From Brevundimonas sp. UBA4609 (lineage in GTDB: Bacteria; Pseudomonadota; Alphaproteobacteria; Caulobacterales; Caulobacteraceae), in contig DGIZ01000259.1 of NCBI GenBank assembly GCA_002386585.1, positions 1-7,749 on the forward strand: a DNA stretch of 7,749 nt. Direction: 5' to 3'. The translations under genes and the position numbers were made by a program. Below the pieces are notes generated by a model. The model had not been told where the DNA came from, did not search any database, and saw only the letters and a program-made list of their open reading frames with translations. Below are positions 1 to 5,670 of the stretch, in pieces (position 1 is the stretch's first letter; each line of letters starts with the position of its first letter).

Positions 1-147
1 GTCCGCGCCTATGCGGAGAAGTTCAGCTGGCGGGCCTCAGCCGAGCAGTTCATCGAGAACCTGCAACCCTATCCCGAGCCCGCGCGCGGCCGCTTCTGGC
101 GCCGCCTGCGCCGGGTGGCGCGGCTGAGACGCCGCGCGGCGGCCTGA
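1..147 (+). CDS. C-terminal end of a probable glycosyltransferase (partial)
   Basis: The frame is open from the first base and stops at TGA 145-147, so only the last 48 codons are visible and the start lies outside the window. The stretch YAEKFSWRASAEQFIENL resembles the final helix of GT-B glycosyltransferases of the GT4/GT1 type, where a 'FSW...' segment precedes the closing helix. The last 20 or so residues are very rich in Arg (RRLRRVARLRRR), a basic tail that could sit against the membrane surface. The family call rests on this short tail alone. Another enzyme ending in a similar helix cannot be excluded. The gene converges on pstS and is followed by the hairpin at 171-199. Confidence 0.5.
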   Translation, partial: VRAYAEKFSWRASAEQFIENLQPYPEPARGRFWRRLRRVARLRRRAAA

Positions 148-170
148 CCACGGGCCTCGCGAGAAAGCAA

Positions 171-199
171 AAACGCCCCGGACGATGTCCGGGGCGTTT
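171..199. terminator. Bidirectional Rho-independent terminator between convergent genes
   Basis: The arms 171-183 (AAACGCCCCGGAC) and 187-199 (GTCCGGGGCGTTT) form a perfect 13-bp stem around a 3-nt GAT loop. Read on the minus strand, the stem ends in a run of five T (complement of 169-173), followed by GC and more T, which suits termination of pstS. On the plus strand the stem ends in TTT and can terminate the glycosyltransferase transcript. Its position between two converging stop codons (147 and 214) fits a shared terminator. Confidence 0.9.
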
Positions 200-213
200 C
201 GCATTCAGCCGCC

Positions 214-1287
214 TCAGTTCGGACGGGCCATCGAGGTCATGGCCGAGGCCTTGGCGCGTTCGGCGGCCAGTTCGTCGGCGACCAGCGGCACCAGGCCGCG
301 GTCCTGCAGATAACCGCCGCGGCCGGCGGCGCCTTCGGACATGAACTCCTGAACGAACTGTTCGAGGCCCGGCGTCACGCCGATGTGGGCTTTCTTGACG
401 TAGATGTAGAGGCTGCGGGCCAGGGGATAGGAGCCGTCGGCGATGGTGGCGACCGAGGGAGCCACGCCGTCGATGGTCTCGGCCTTCACCGTGTCCATGT
501 TCTGCTCGAGGAAGGAGAAGCCGAACACGCCCAGCGAACCCGGCGTGCGGGTCAGGGTCTGGACGATGGCGTTGTCGTTCTCGCCCGAGTCGATCCAGGC
601 GCCGTCTTCGCGCAGGGTGTGGGCCACGGTCTCGAAGCGGGTCTTGTCCTGCGCCTCGATGGCGGCGACCGCCGGGATCAGCTTGGCGCCCGGCGCCATG
701 CCCAGTTCGAGGAAGGCGTCGCGCGTGCCCGAGGTCGGCGGCGGGCCGTAGACCTGGATGCGGGTCGCCGGCAGGGCCTTGTTGACGTCGTTCCAGGTCT
801 TGGCCGCGTTGGCGCCCAACTGGCCGTCGGCGCCCGGCGTTTTCTTGGCCAGGGCCTCGTAGAGGTCGTTCAGCTCGAGGTTGAAGCTCTGACCCGTGCG
901 GGCGGTGGCGACGACGATGCCGTCATAGCCGATCTTGATCTCGACGATGTCGGTGACGCCGTTCTCGACGCAGCGGTCGAACTCGCTCTGCTTCATCGGG
1001 CGCGAGGCGTTGGCGATGTCCGGGGTCGAGGGGCCGATGCCGGCGCAGAAGGCCTGGATGCCGCCGCCGGTGCCCAGGGATTCGACGCGGGGGGCCGAGC
1101 CGCCGCCGCCGTTGCGGGCAAAGGTCTCAGCCACGCGGGTGGCGAAGGGGAAGACGGTCGAGGAGCCGGCGGCCCAGATGCCCGTGCGGGCCTTCTGCGA
1201 ACCGGGAGCGCCGCCCTCGTTGTTTCCGCAGGCCGCCAGGGCCAGCAGGGCGGCCGCGCAGGCCGTGAACTTCAGTGTACGGATCAT
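214..1287 (-). CDS. pstS: Phosphate ABC transporter substrate-binding lipoprotein PstS
   Basis: This 357-residue protein should capture inorganic phosphate in the periplasm and pass it to the PstCAB importer. A signal peptide ends in the lipobox L17-A-A-C20, so it is probably lipid-anchored. Phosphate-binding motifs appear in family order: AAGSSTVFPF (39-48), SLGTGGGIQAFC (70-81), DIANASRPM (90-98), IGYDGIVV (119-126) and GPPPTSGTRD (181-190). DGSYPLAR near 284-291 is the usual late PstS motif. Length is typical. The ATG is supported by GAAGG 7 nt upstream (1295-1299). The gene has its own PhoB-type promoter (1321-1365) and lies 105 bp beyond phnE in the same direction, so read-through from phnCDE is possible. 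The partners pstC, pstA, pstB and phoU are not in the window and must lie elsewhere if Pst works here. Confidence 0.95.
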   Translation of the reverse strand: MIRTLKFTACAAALLALAACGNNEGGAPGSQKARTGIWAAGSSTVFPFATRVAETFARNGGGGSAPRVESLGTGGGIQAFCAGIGPSTPDIANASRPMKQSEFDRCVENGVTDIVEIKIGYDGIVVATARTGQSFNLELNDLYEALAKKTPGADGQLGANAAKTWNDVNKALPATRIQVYGPPPTSGTRDAFLELGMAPGAKLIPAVAAIEAQDKTRFETVAHTLREDGAWIDSGENDNAIVQTLTRTPGSLGVFGFSFLEQNMDTVKAETIDGVAPSVATIADGSYPLARSLYIYVKKAHIGVTPGLEQFVQEFMSEGAAGRGGYLQDRGLVPLVADELAAERAKASAMTSMARPN

Positions 1288-1320
1288 GGCCGGACCTTCT
1301 CCAGTCGTCAGTGTGCGACG

Positions 1321-1326
1321 CTTAAA
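1321..1326 (-). promoter_or_regulatory. -10 element of the PhoB-dependent pstS promoter
   Basis: Minus-strand TTTAAG matches TATAAT at 4 of 6 positions and begins 10 bp after the end of the Pho box, the spacing seen in known PhoB-activated promoters. Transcription would start near 1314, leaving a leader of about 26 nt that contains the ribosome binding site. No separate -35 is needed at PhoB-activated promoters. Confidence 0.6.
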
Positions 1327-1336
1327 GCAGGAGAAT

Positions 1337-1365
1337 GTGACGGTCCGGCCAGACCTTTGTGACAG
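1337..1365 (-). promoter_or_regulatory. PhoB-binding site (Pho box) of pstS
   Basis: On the minus strand, CTGTCAC (1365-1359) and CCGTCAC (1343-1337) start exactly 22 bp apart, two turns of the 11-bp Pho-box period. The CTGTCAC unit is followed by the A-rich spacer AAAG. The unit in the middle position (1354-1348, GTCTGGC) matches poorly. The known Pho-box consensus is a repeated CTGTCAY separated by 4 A/T-rich bases, and PhoB~P binds such repeats in place of a -35 element. The site fits phosphate-starvation induction of pstS. Occupancy by PhoB is inferred. Confidence 0.75.
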
Positions 1366-1392
1366 TCAGGGCAAACCTGACTCGATGCGTCG

Positions 1393-2211
1393 TCAGAGCA
1401 GGCGTTTGCGCATGATCTGCGACAGGGTGTCGATCAGGGTCACGGCGATGACCACGATGATGACGATGGCGGACACGGCCTTGAAGTTGAAGGCGTTCAT
1501 GCTGTCGAACAGCACCTGGCCGATGCCGCCCGCGCCGATCAGGCCCAGCACGGTGGCCGAGCGGCTGTTCGATTCGAAACGGTAGAGGGCGAAGGAGGTC
1601 CACAGCGGGGCCACCTGGGGAATCACGCCCCAGACGATCTCGTGCAGCTTGGAGGCGCCGGTGGCGCGCACGCCCTCGACCGGCCCCTTGTCGATCGACT
1701 CGACCGCTTCGGAGAACAGCTTGGCCAGAACGCCGGCCGTGTTCAGGGTGATGGCCAGGACGCCGGCCAGAGGCCCCAGGCCCACGGCGGTGACGAACAG
1801 CAGACCGATCACCAGGTCCGGCACCGAACGCAGCAGGTTCATGATCCAGCGCACCGGGGTCACGACCCATTGGGGCGCCATGTTGCGGGCCGCCGCCAGG
1901 CCCAGCGGAATGCCGAACAGCACGGCCAGGAAGGTGCCCCACAGGGCGATCTGGATCGTCTCCCACATCTTGGCGACGAACATCCTCCAGTCGGAGAAGT
2001 CCGGCCGCAGCAGGTCGTGGACGAACATCTTCATGCTGTCGTTGCCCGAGAACAGGCGCGAGATGTTGCCCAGATCGACGGCGTTGACGCTGTACAGCAG
2101 GACGGCGATCACGCCGCCCCAGACCAGGACGTCCATCGCCCAGGAGACGGCGGACTTCTGCGGCGCGGCCGGAACCGGCGACGCCGAGGTCGGAAGGGGG
2201 GCCTCGGTCAA
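1393..2211 (-). CDS. phnE: Phosphonate-type ABC transporter permease PhnE
   Basis: This 272-residue inner-membrane protein of the binding-protein-dependent permease family would form the homodimeric channel that works with PhnC and PhnD. A hydrophobic segment at about 24-45 follows a Pro/Ala-rich N-terminus. Further membrane segments lie near 85-107, 132-160 and 245-262. The EAA loop that docks on the ATPase is clear at 168-201, starting EAVESIDKGPVEGVRATGAS and ending IPQVAP. The start is TTG, overlapping the phnD stop in TTGA, with GAGG 7 nt upstream (2219-2222). The first ATG is Met26, which would cut into the first membrane segment and has no clear ribosome site. Only one PhnE is present; some systems carry two. 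Confidence 0.93.
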   Translation of the reverse strand: MTEAPLPTSASPVPAAPQKSAVSWAMDVLVWGGVIAVLLYSVNAVDLGNISRLFSGNDSMKMFVHDLLRPDFSDWRMFVAKMWETIQIALWGTFLAVLFGIPLGLAAARNMAPQWVVTPVRWIMNLLRSVPDLVIGLLFVTAVGLGPLAGVLAITLNTAGVLAKLFSEAVESIDKGPVEGVRATGASKLHEIVWGVIPQVAPLWTSFALYRFESNSRSATVLGLIGAGGIGQVLFDSMNAFNFKAVSAIVIIVVIAVTLIDTLSQIMRKRLL

Positions 2212-3212
2212 GGTTGGACCTCGCGCAGGCTGCGCAGGCGCTGAATTTCCGCCTCGGCGGCGGCGACGCCGGCCTTGTCGCCCTTGGCTTCGGCTTCGCC
2301 GCGCTTCTGGTCGGCGATCATCTCGCGGATCGGGTTGAGATAGGAGTCGTCAGCCGGGGCGAACCGGGAATACTCCAGCCCCGCCAGCACCTTGCGCTGA
2401 CGCTCGGCTTCAGGCCCCTCGCCCTGGCCATAGGTCAGGAAGAAGCTGCGAATCTTCTCCTTCAGGGCCGGGTCCAGATCCTGACGCACGACGATGCCGC
2501 TCTCGGGCACCGGCGGCGAGGTCCAGATCTCCTCGATCTGGTCGGCCAGCTGGGCGTTCTCGCGGCGCATGAAGACCAGGTTGACGCTGTTGGAGGTCGC
2601 CACGTCGATCACGCCGGTGGCCACGCCGAAGGCGTTGGCCTGATGGTTGGCCGAGCGCACGGTCTTGAAGCACTGGGCCGGGACGACGCCGCGCTCGTTG
2701 AACAGGAAGGTCATGGGCGCCAGAGTGCCCGAGGTCGACTGGGCGTCGCCGATGCCGAAGTTGTAGACCTTGCCGCAGGCCAGCACCTTGTCCAGCGTGA
2801 TGCCCGAGCCCTTCTTGACGATCAGGGTCGACTGATAGGAGTCCAGCCCCTCACGGTTGACGGTGCGGGCGATGACCTCGGCGTTGGCGCGGTCGATGGC
2901 CTCGACCTCGGGCTTGGCCGAGAACCAGCCGACCTGGGTGTGGTTGCCGCGCATGGCCTCGACCAGCACGGTGTAGTTCGAGCCGAAATAGGGCTTCACC
3001 GGCACGCCGATCGCCTTGGACATGTCGTCCAGCAGCGGCTGCCACAGCGGGCCGGCCGAGGCCTGGCCTTCCGCCGACAGGATGGAGAAGGTGATTTCGC
3101 TGGGGGCGGCGCCGGACTTGGCCTGTTCGCCCTGCCCGCAGCCGACGAGGCCCAGGGTGACGGCGATGGCGGCGGCGCCCAGCAGGCGGCGGGTGATGGC
3201 GGTGCGGGTCAT
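2208..3212 (-). CDS. phnD: Phosphonate/phosphate-ester-type substrate-binding lipoprotein PhnD
   Basis: This 334-residue periplasmic binding protein delivers a phosphorus compound to PhnCE. The signal peptide ends in the lipobox L22-V-G-C25. Family features are YFGSNYTVLVEAMRGN (75-90), a ligand-contact stretch STSGT (159-163), SANHQANAFGVATG (187-200) with the conserved His190, and TSPPVPESGIVVR (231-243). Residues from about 300 onward form a charged, helical tail rich in Ala, Glu and Lys, longer than the core fold needs. The ATG overlaps the phnC stop by 4 bp (ATGA), and GGGAAG lies upstream inside phnC. The ligand cannot be read from sequence: phosphonate, phosphite or phosphate are all known for this family. 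No C-P lyase or other phosphonate-degrading gene is visible nearby. Confidence 0.92.
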   Translation of the reverse strand: MTRTAITRRLLGAAAIAVTLGLVGCGQGEQAKSGAAPSEITFSILSAEGQASAGPLWQPLLDDMSKAIGVPVKPYFGSNYTVLVEAMRGNHTQVGWFSAKPEVEAIDRANAEVIARTVNREGLDSYQSTLIVKKGSGITLDKVLACGKVYNFGIGDAQSTSGTLAPMTFLFNERGVVPAQCFKTVRSANHQANAFGVATGVIDVATSNSVNLVFMRRENAQLADQIEEIWTSPPVPESGIVVRQDLDPALKEKIRSFFLTYGQGEGPEAERQRKVLAGLEYSRFAPADDSYLNPIREMIADQKRGEAEAKGDKAGVAAAEAEIQRLRSLREVQP

Positions 3213-4003
3213 GCCTTGGCTTCCCAGAACGCGTCCTCGTATTCGGGACCGTAGATTTCGATCAGGCGCTTGGTGTCCAGGCCCGTCGACGGACCATCAT
3301 AGACCACCTTGCCCTTCTGCAGGGCGATGACGCGGTTGCAGTAGCGGATGGCGTAGTCGACCTGGTGCAGGGTGACGATCACGCCCATGCCGTCGCGCTT
3401 GTTCAGCTCGACCAGGAGCTCCATCACCTTGCGGGCCGACACGGGGTCGAGCGAGGCGACCGGCTCATCGGCCAGGATGGCCTTGGCGCCCTGGACGATG
3501 GCGCGGGCGATGGCGCCGCGCTGCTGCTGGCCGCCCGACAGGGTGTTGGCGCGCTGGGCGGCGTAGTCGGACACGCCGACGCGGTGCAGGGCCGCCATGG
3601 CCTTGGCCTTGTCCGCGCCAGGCCAGACGCCGAACAGGCCGCGCCACGACGGCAGGCGCCCCAGGGCGCCCAGCATGACGTTGGAGAACAGGCTCAGCCG
3701 CCCCACCAGGTTGAACTGCTGGAAGATCATGCCCAGGCGGCTGCGTGCGCGGCGCACGGCGCCCGTGACGCGGCCGTTCTGCTGAACGACATCGCCGAAG
3801 ACGGTGATGGTTCCGCCGGGATCGATGGGGTGAAGACCCGTGATCGAGCGCAGCAGGGTGGACTTGCCCGAACCGGACGGACCGATCAGGGCGACCATTT
3901 CACCGGCGCCGACCTCGACGGACACGCCGTCGAGCGCCTTTCTGGCCCCGTAGGTCTTCGAGACGTCGCGAACGGACGCGACGGCGGCTGTTGAAGAACT
4001 CAT
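3209..4003 (-). CDS. phnC: Phosphonate-type ABC transporter ATP-binding protein PhnC
   Basis: This is the 264-residue cytoplasmic ATPase that powers PhnDE. All nucleotide-binding motifs are intact: Walker A GPSGSGKST (41-49), Q-loop GMIFQQFNLV (91-100), signature LSGGQQQR (155-162), Walker B AILADEP (175-181) with catalytic Glu180, D-loop SLDP (184-187) and switch His213 in TLHQVD. FQQFNLVGRLSLFSNVMLG is characteristic of the PhnC subgroup. The frame stays open upstream to a TTG at 4066, which would add 21 residues (MPLRPSRVMRR...). I chose ATG 4001-4003 because the family usually begins about 10 residues before the 'VRDVSK' strand. Neither start has a strong ribosome site, so this choice is uncertain. 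It is the first gene of the phnCDE operon. Confidence 0.92.
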   Translation of the reverse strand: MSSSTAAVASVRDVSKTYGARKALDGVSVEVGAGEMVALIGPSGSGKSTLLRSITGLHPIDPGGTITVFGDVVQQNGRVTGAVRRARSRLGMIFQQFNLVGRLSLFSNVMLGALGRLPSWRGLFGVWPGADKAKAMAALHRVGVSDYAAQRANTLSGGQQQRGAIARAIVQGAKAILADEPVASLDPVSARKVMELLVELNKRDGMGVIVTLHQVDYAIRYCNRVIALQKGKVVYDGPSTGLDTKRLIEIYGPEYEDAFWEAKA

Positions 4004-4277
4004 GAACCTATGGATGAGGTTGCGACAAAGGGGGCGCCGCATGACGCGAGATGGGCGCAAGGGCAAGTCTTAATGGCATGTCTGCGTCGATTTCGTCCAG
4101 TGCGGCGCCGATTCTGCGGAACGGCCCAGCGCAGTCCCCATGCAACCCCGCCATGAAATTTCCGCTTTACATGACAGCCCAATATCCCCATATCGCGCGT
4201 TCCGGCGGACCCCGTAGGTCCTAACTTGCGCCGCTAACGCCGGGTCTGGGTTAACAATCATCAGGGGGTTACGTGAG
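4004..4277. promoter_or_regulatory. Divergent promoter region between phnC and the polyamine genes
   Basis: These 274 bases contain no convincing gene and must hold the promoters for both directions. Visible elements are a perfect minus-strand CTGTCAT at 4171-4177, an 8-bp palindrome GAAATTTC at 4155-4162, and three TAAC-bearing words at 4221-4225, 4234-4238 and 4251-4255. GCTAACGC at 4233-4240 resembles the Caulobacter housekeeping -10 (GCTANAWC), but no good -35 partner is found. TTGCGC (4226-4231) with GTTAAC (4250-4255) at 18-bp spacing is another weak candidate. The role as a promoter region is inferred from gene layout; no individual promoter is firm. Confidence 0.55.
4160..4177 (-). 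promoter_or_regulatory. Possible Pho box upstream of phnC
   Basis: On the minus strand a perfect CTGTCAT (4177-4171) is followed by the spacer GTAA, then by a poor second unit AGCGGAA (4166-4160). The half-site points toward phnC and lies about 170 bp from its proposed start. With only one good heptamer and no clear -10 at the right distance this is weak. It is listed because phnCDE operons are classical PhoB targets and the pstS site in this window uses the same heptamer. Confidence 0.3.
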
Positions 4278-4280
4278 TTG
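4263..4280 (+). promoter_or_regulatory. Ribosome binding site and TTG start of the decarboxylase gene
   Basis: AGGGGG at 4263-4268 lies 9 nt before TTG 4278-4280. The resulting N-terminus, MHTYQLPLDLV, runs directly into the conserved barrel. There is no in-frame ATG before codon 90. The nearby GTG at 4274 is out of frame, so the TTG is the only start that keeps the PLP-lysine region and has a ribosome site. Confidence 0.7.
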
Positions 4281-5540
4281 CACACGTACCAGCTTCCCCT
4301 GGACCTGGTCCGTCAGCGGTCCCCGGAGCGTCCGGTCGCACTCGTGCGTCCCCGCTCCGTTGCCGTAGCGGCGCAGTGGTTCCAGGATAATCTGAAAGCC
4401 GACGTCTTCTATGCGGTGAAGGCGAACCCTTCACGCTGGGTCATTGAGACCCTGGTCGAGAACGGCGTCAACGCCTTCGACGTCGCGTCCCTGGCCGAGA
4501 TCGAACTGGTTCGGTCGGTCAGCCCGAACGCGCGTCTGGCCTTCATGCACCCGGTCAAGAGCCGCGGCGCGATCCGTGCGGCCTACGCCGACCACGGCGT
4601 GCGCACCTTCGTGCTCGACAGCCATGACGAACTGAACAAGATCCTCGAGGCCACCGGCCACGCCGAGGACCTGAACCTGATCGTGCGCATGGGCGTGTCG
4701 GCCGACGGCGCCGCCTATTCCCTGTCGGGCAAGTTCGGCGTCACCCCGGATCAAGCCCCCGCCCTGCTGCTGGCCGCGCGCCACGCGGTCAAGGACGGCC
4801 TGATGGGCGTGTCGTTCCACGTCGGTTCGCAGTGCATGCGTCCCTCGGCCTATGAGGCGGCGATGACCCAGGTCGGCCGCGCCATCAAGAAGGCGGGCGT
4901 CTTCGTCGACATCGTCGATGTCGGCGGCGGCTTCCCGTCGGTCTATCCGGGCATGGTCCCGCCGGACCTGAGCGAATACGCCGACGCCATCCATCGCGGC
5001 TTCAACGAGATGCCGGTGTCGGAAACGACCGAGCTGTGGTGCGAGCCCGGCCGGGCGCTGGTGGCCGAATCGTCGTCGGTGCTGTGCCGCGTGGACCTGC
5101 GCAAGGGCGACGCCCTGTATCTGAACGACGGGTCGTACGGCTCGCTGTTCGACGCCACCCACTCGCGCTGGCCCTTCCCGACCAAGCTGGTCCGGGACGG
5201 CGTCTCCTCGTCGGAGTTGAAGCCCTTCCGCTTCTATGGCCCGACCTGCGACAGCATCGACCACATGCCGGGCCCGTTCTGGCTGCCCGCCGATGTCCAG
5301 GAAGGCGACTTCATCGAGATCGGCATGCTGGGCGCCTATGGCGTGGCCATGACCACGGGCTTCAACGGCTATGGCGAGCATGAGATCGCCGTGGTCGAGG
5401 ACGCCCCCATGGGTTCGATGTACGGCCTGGCGCCGCGCTCCATCCCGACCGTGCGCACCACGGCCGAGGAGAACGCCCGCAAGGTCGTCCGCCTGTCGCG
5501 CCCCAAGGGCAAGGCCGGCCAGCGCAAGCGCAAGCGCTGA
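4278..5540 (+). CDS. PLP-dependent ornithine/lysine-type decarboxylase (fold type III)
   Basis: This 420-residue enzyme probably decarboxylates L-ornithine to putrescine in the cytoplasm. It is of the eukaryotic-like alanine-racemase fold, not the large inducible bacterial type. The PLP Schiff-base lysine is K48 in FYAVKANP. HVGSQ (181-185) should stack on the cofactor. DVGGGFP (214-220) and CEPGRA (255-260) bind the PLP phosphate. The catalytic Cys324 sits in GPTCDSID (321-328), and GAYGVAMTTGFNGYG (352-366) supplies Tyr354. Cys-Asp at 324-325 is typical of ornithine and lysine decarboxylases, and diaminopimelate decarboxylase is less likely. The C-terminus is a basic tail (KGKAGQRKRKR). The gene precedes a homospermidine-synthase-like gene on the same strand, which favours ornithine as substrate. 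Dual ornithine/lysine activity is known in this family and cannot be ruled out. Confidence 0.88.
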   Translation: MHTYQLPLDLVRQRSPERPVALVRPRSVAVAAQWFQDNLKADVFYAVKANPSRWVIETLVENGVNAFDVASLAEIELVRSVSPNARLAFMHPVKSRGAIRAAYADHGVRTFVLDSHDELNKILEATGHAEDLNLIVRMGVSADGAAYSLSGKFGVTPDQAPALLLAARHAVKDGLMGVSFHVGSQCMRPSAYEAAMTQVGRAIKKAGVFVDIVDVGGGFPSVYPGMVPPDLSEYADAIHRGFNEMPVSETTELWCEPGRALVAESSSVLCRVDLRKGDALYLNDGSYGSLFDATHSRWPFPTKLVRDGVSSSELKPFRFYGPTCDSIDHMPGPFWLPADVQEGDFIEIGMLGAYGVAMTTGFNGYGEHEIAVVEDAPMGSMYGLAPRSIPTVRTTAEENARKVVRLSRPKGKAGQRKRKR

Positions 5541-5553
5541 TCCACCACATCAC

Positions 5554-5580
5554 GCCTTGAACTGAAAAATGTCTCAAGGC
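5554..5580 (+). other. Hairpin 1 in the decarboxylase/DHS-like spacer
   Basis: GCCTTGA (5554-5560) and TCAAGGC (5574-5580) form a perfect 7-bp stem around a 13-nt A-rich loop. It begins 14 bp after the decarboxylase stop. It is not followed by a T-run beyond TTT at 5581-5583, so it is a weak terminator at most. It could protect the 3' end of the decarboxylase message or be part of a control structure. Confidence 0.45.
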
Positions 5581-5586
5581 TTTGAT
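5557..5586 (+). promoter_or_regulatory. Weak candidate promoter for the DHS-like gene
   Basis: TTGAAC (5557-5562) and TTTGAT (5581-5586) are separated by 18 bp and each matches the general -35/-10 consensus at 4 or more of 6 positions. Transcription would start near 5593, just at hairpin 2. The elements overlap hairpin 1, so the resemblance may be chance. Confidence 0.2.
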
Positions 5587-5670
5587 ACAAGCAGCGGCCC
5601 GTCGCTCCGTCCGGGCCGCTGTTCCTTATTGACGACGGGCGCTCAAACCAAAGGGAAACCCGAGAGATGA
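5569..5670 (+). other. Candidate 33-codon leader ORF overlapping the DHS-like start
   Basis: A frame opens at ATG 5569-5571 and stops at TGA 5668-5670. The stop overlaps the ATG of the next gene as ATGA, an arrangement typical of translational coupling. The peptide begins MSQGF and ends KGKPER. Its start codon lies in the loop of hairpin 1 and hairpin 2 lies inside the frame. No Shine-Dalgarno sequence precedes the ATG (upstream is ACTGAAAA). A frame of this length is not improbable in GC-rich DNA, so coding status is doubtful. Confidence 0.15.
5592..5621 (+). terminator. GC-rich hairpin 2, possible partial terminator or attenuator
   Basis: CAGCGGCCCG (5592-5601) and CGGGCCGCTG (5612-5621) form a perfect 10-bp stem with a 10-nt loop, followed by TTCCTTATT. 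The stem is strong but the tail is only moderately T-rich. It may end part of the decarboxylase transcripts and lower expression of the next gene, or act as a processing barrier between the two coding regions. Confidence 0.5.

Noticed and set aside
385..1362. Long plus-strand open frame opposite pstS
   Set aside because: It is antisense to a protein with full PstS motifs, and its translation is repetitive Ala/Gly/Asp/Arg with no domain, as expected from the GC-rich complement.
1365..1381. 6-bp inverted repeat GTCAGG/CCTGAC just after phnE, as a terminator
   Set aside because: The stem is short and has no T-run on the minus strand. It also touches the Pho box. It does not support termination, so read-through into pstS remains possible.
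2214..3254. Long plus-strand open frame opposite phnD
   Set aside because: It is a shadow of the phnD codons with no recognisable domain.
4004..4066. N-terminal extension of PhnC from TTG 4066
   Set aside because: The extra residues are Arg-rich and unlike the family N-terminus. There is no ribosome site before the TTG, and the ATPase core is complete from ATG 4003.
1379..4114. GANTC sites (for example 1379-1383 and 4110-4114) as CcrM/GcrA cell-cycle control sites
   Set aside because: GANTC occurs about as often as chance predicts and also within genes here. Two intergenic copies are not evidence of regulation.
4251..4271. CtrA-type box (TTAA-N7-TTAA) before the decarboxylase
   Set aside because: Only one TTAA is present at 4251-4254. 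The second TTA is at the wrong spacing.
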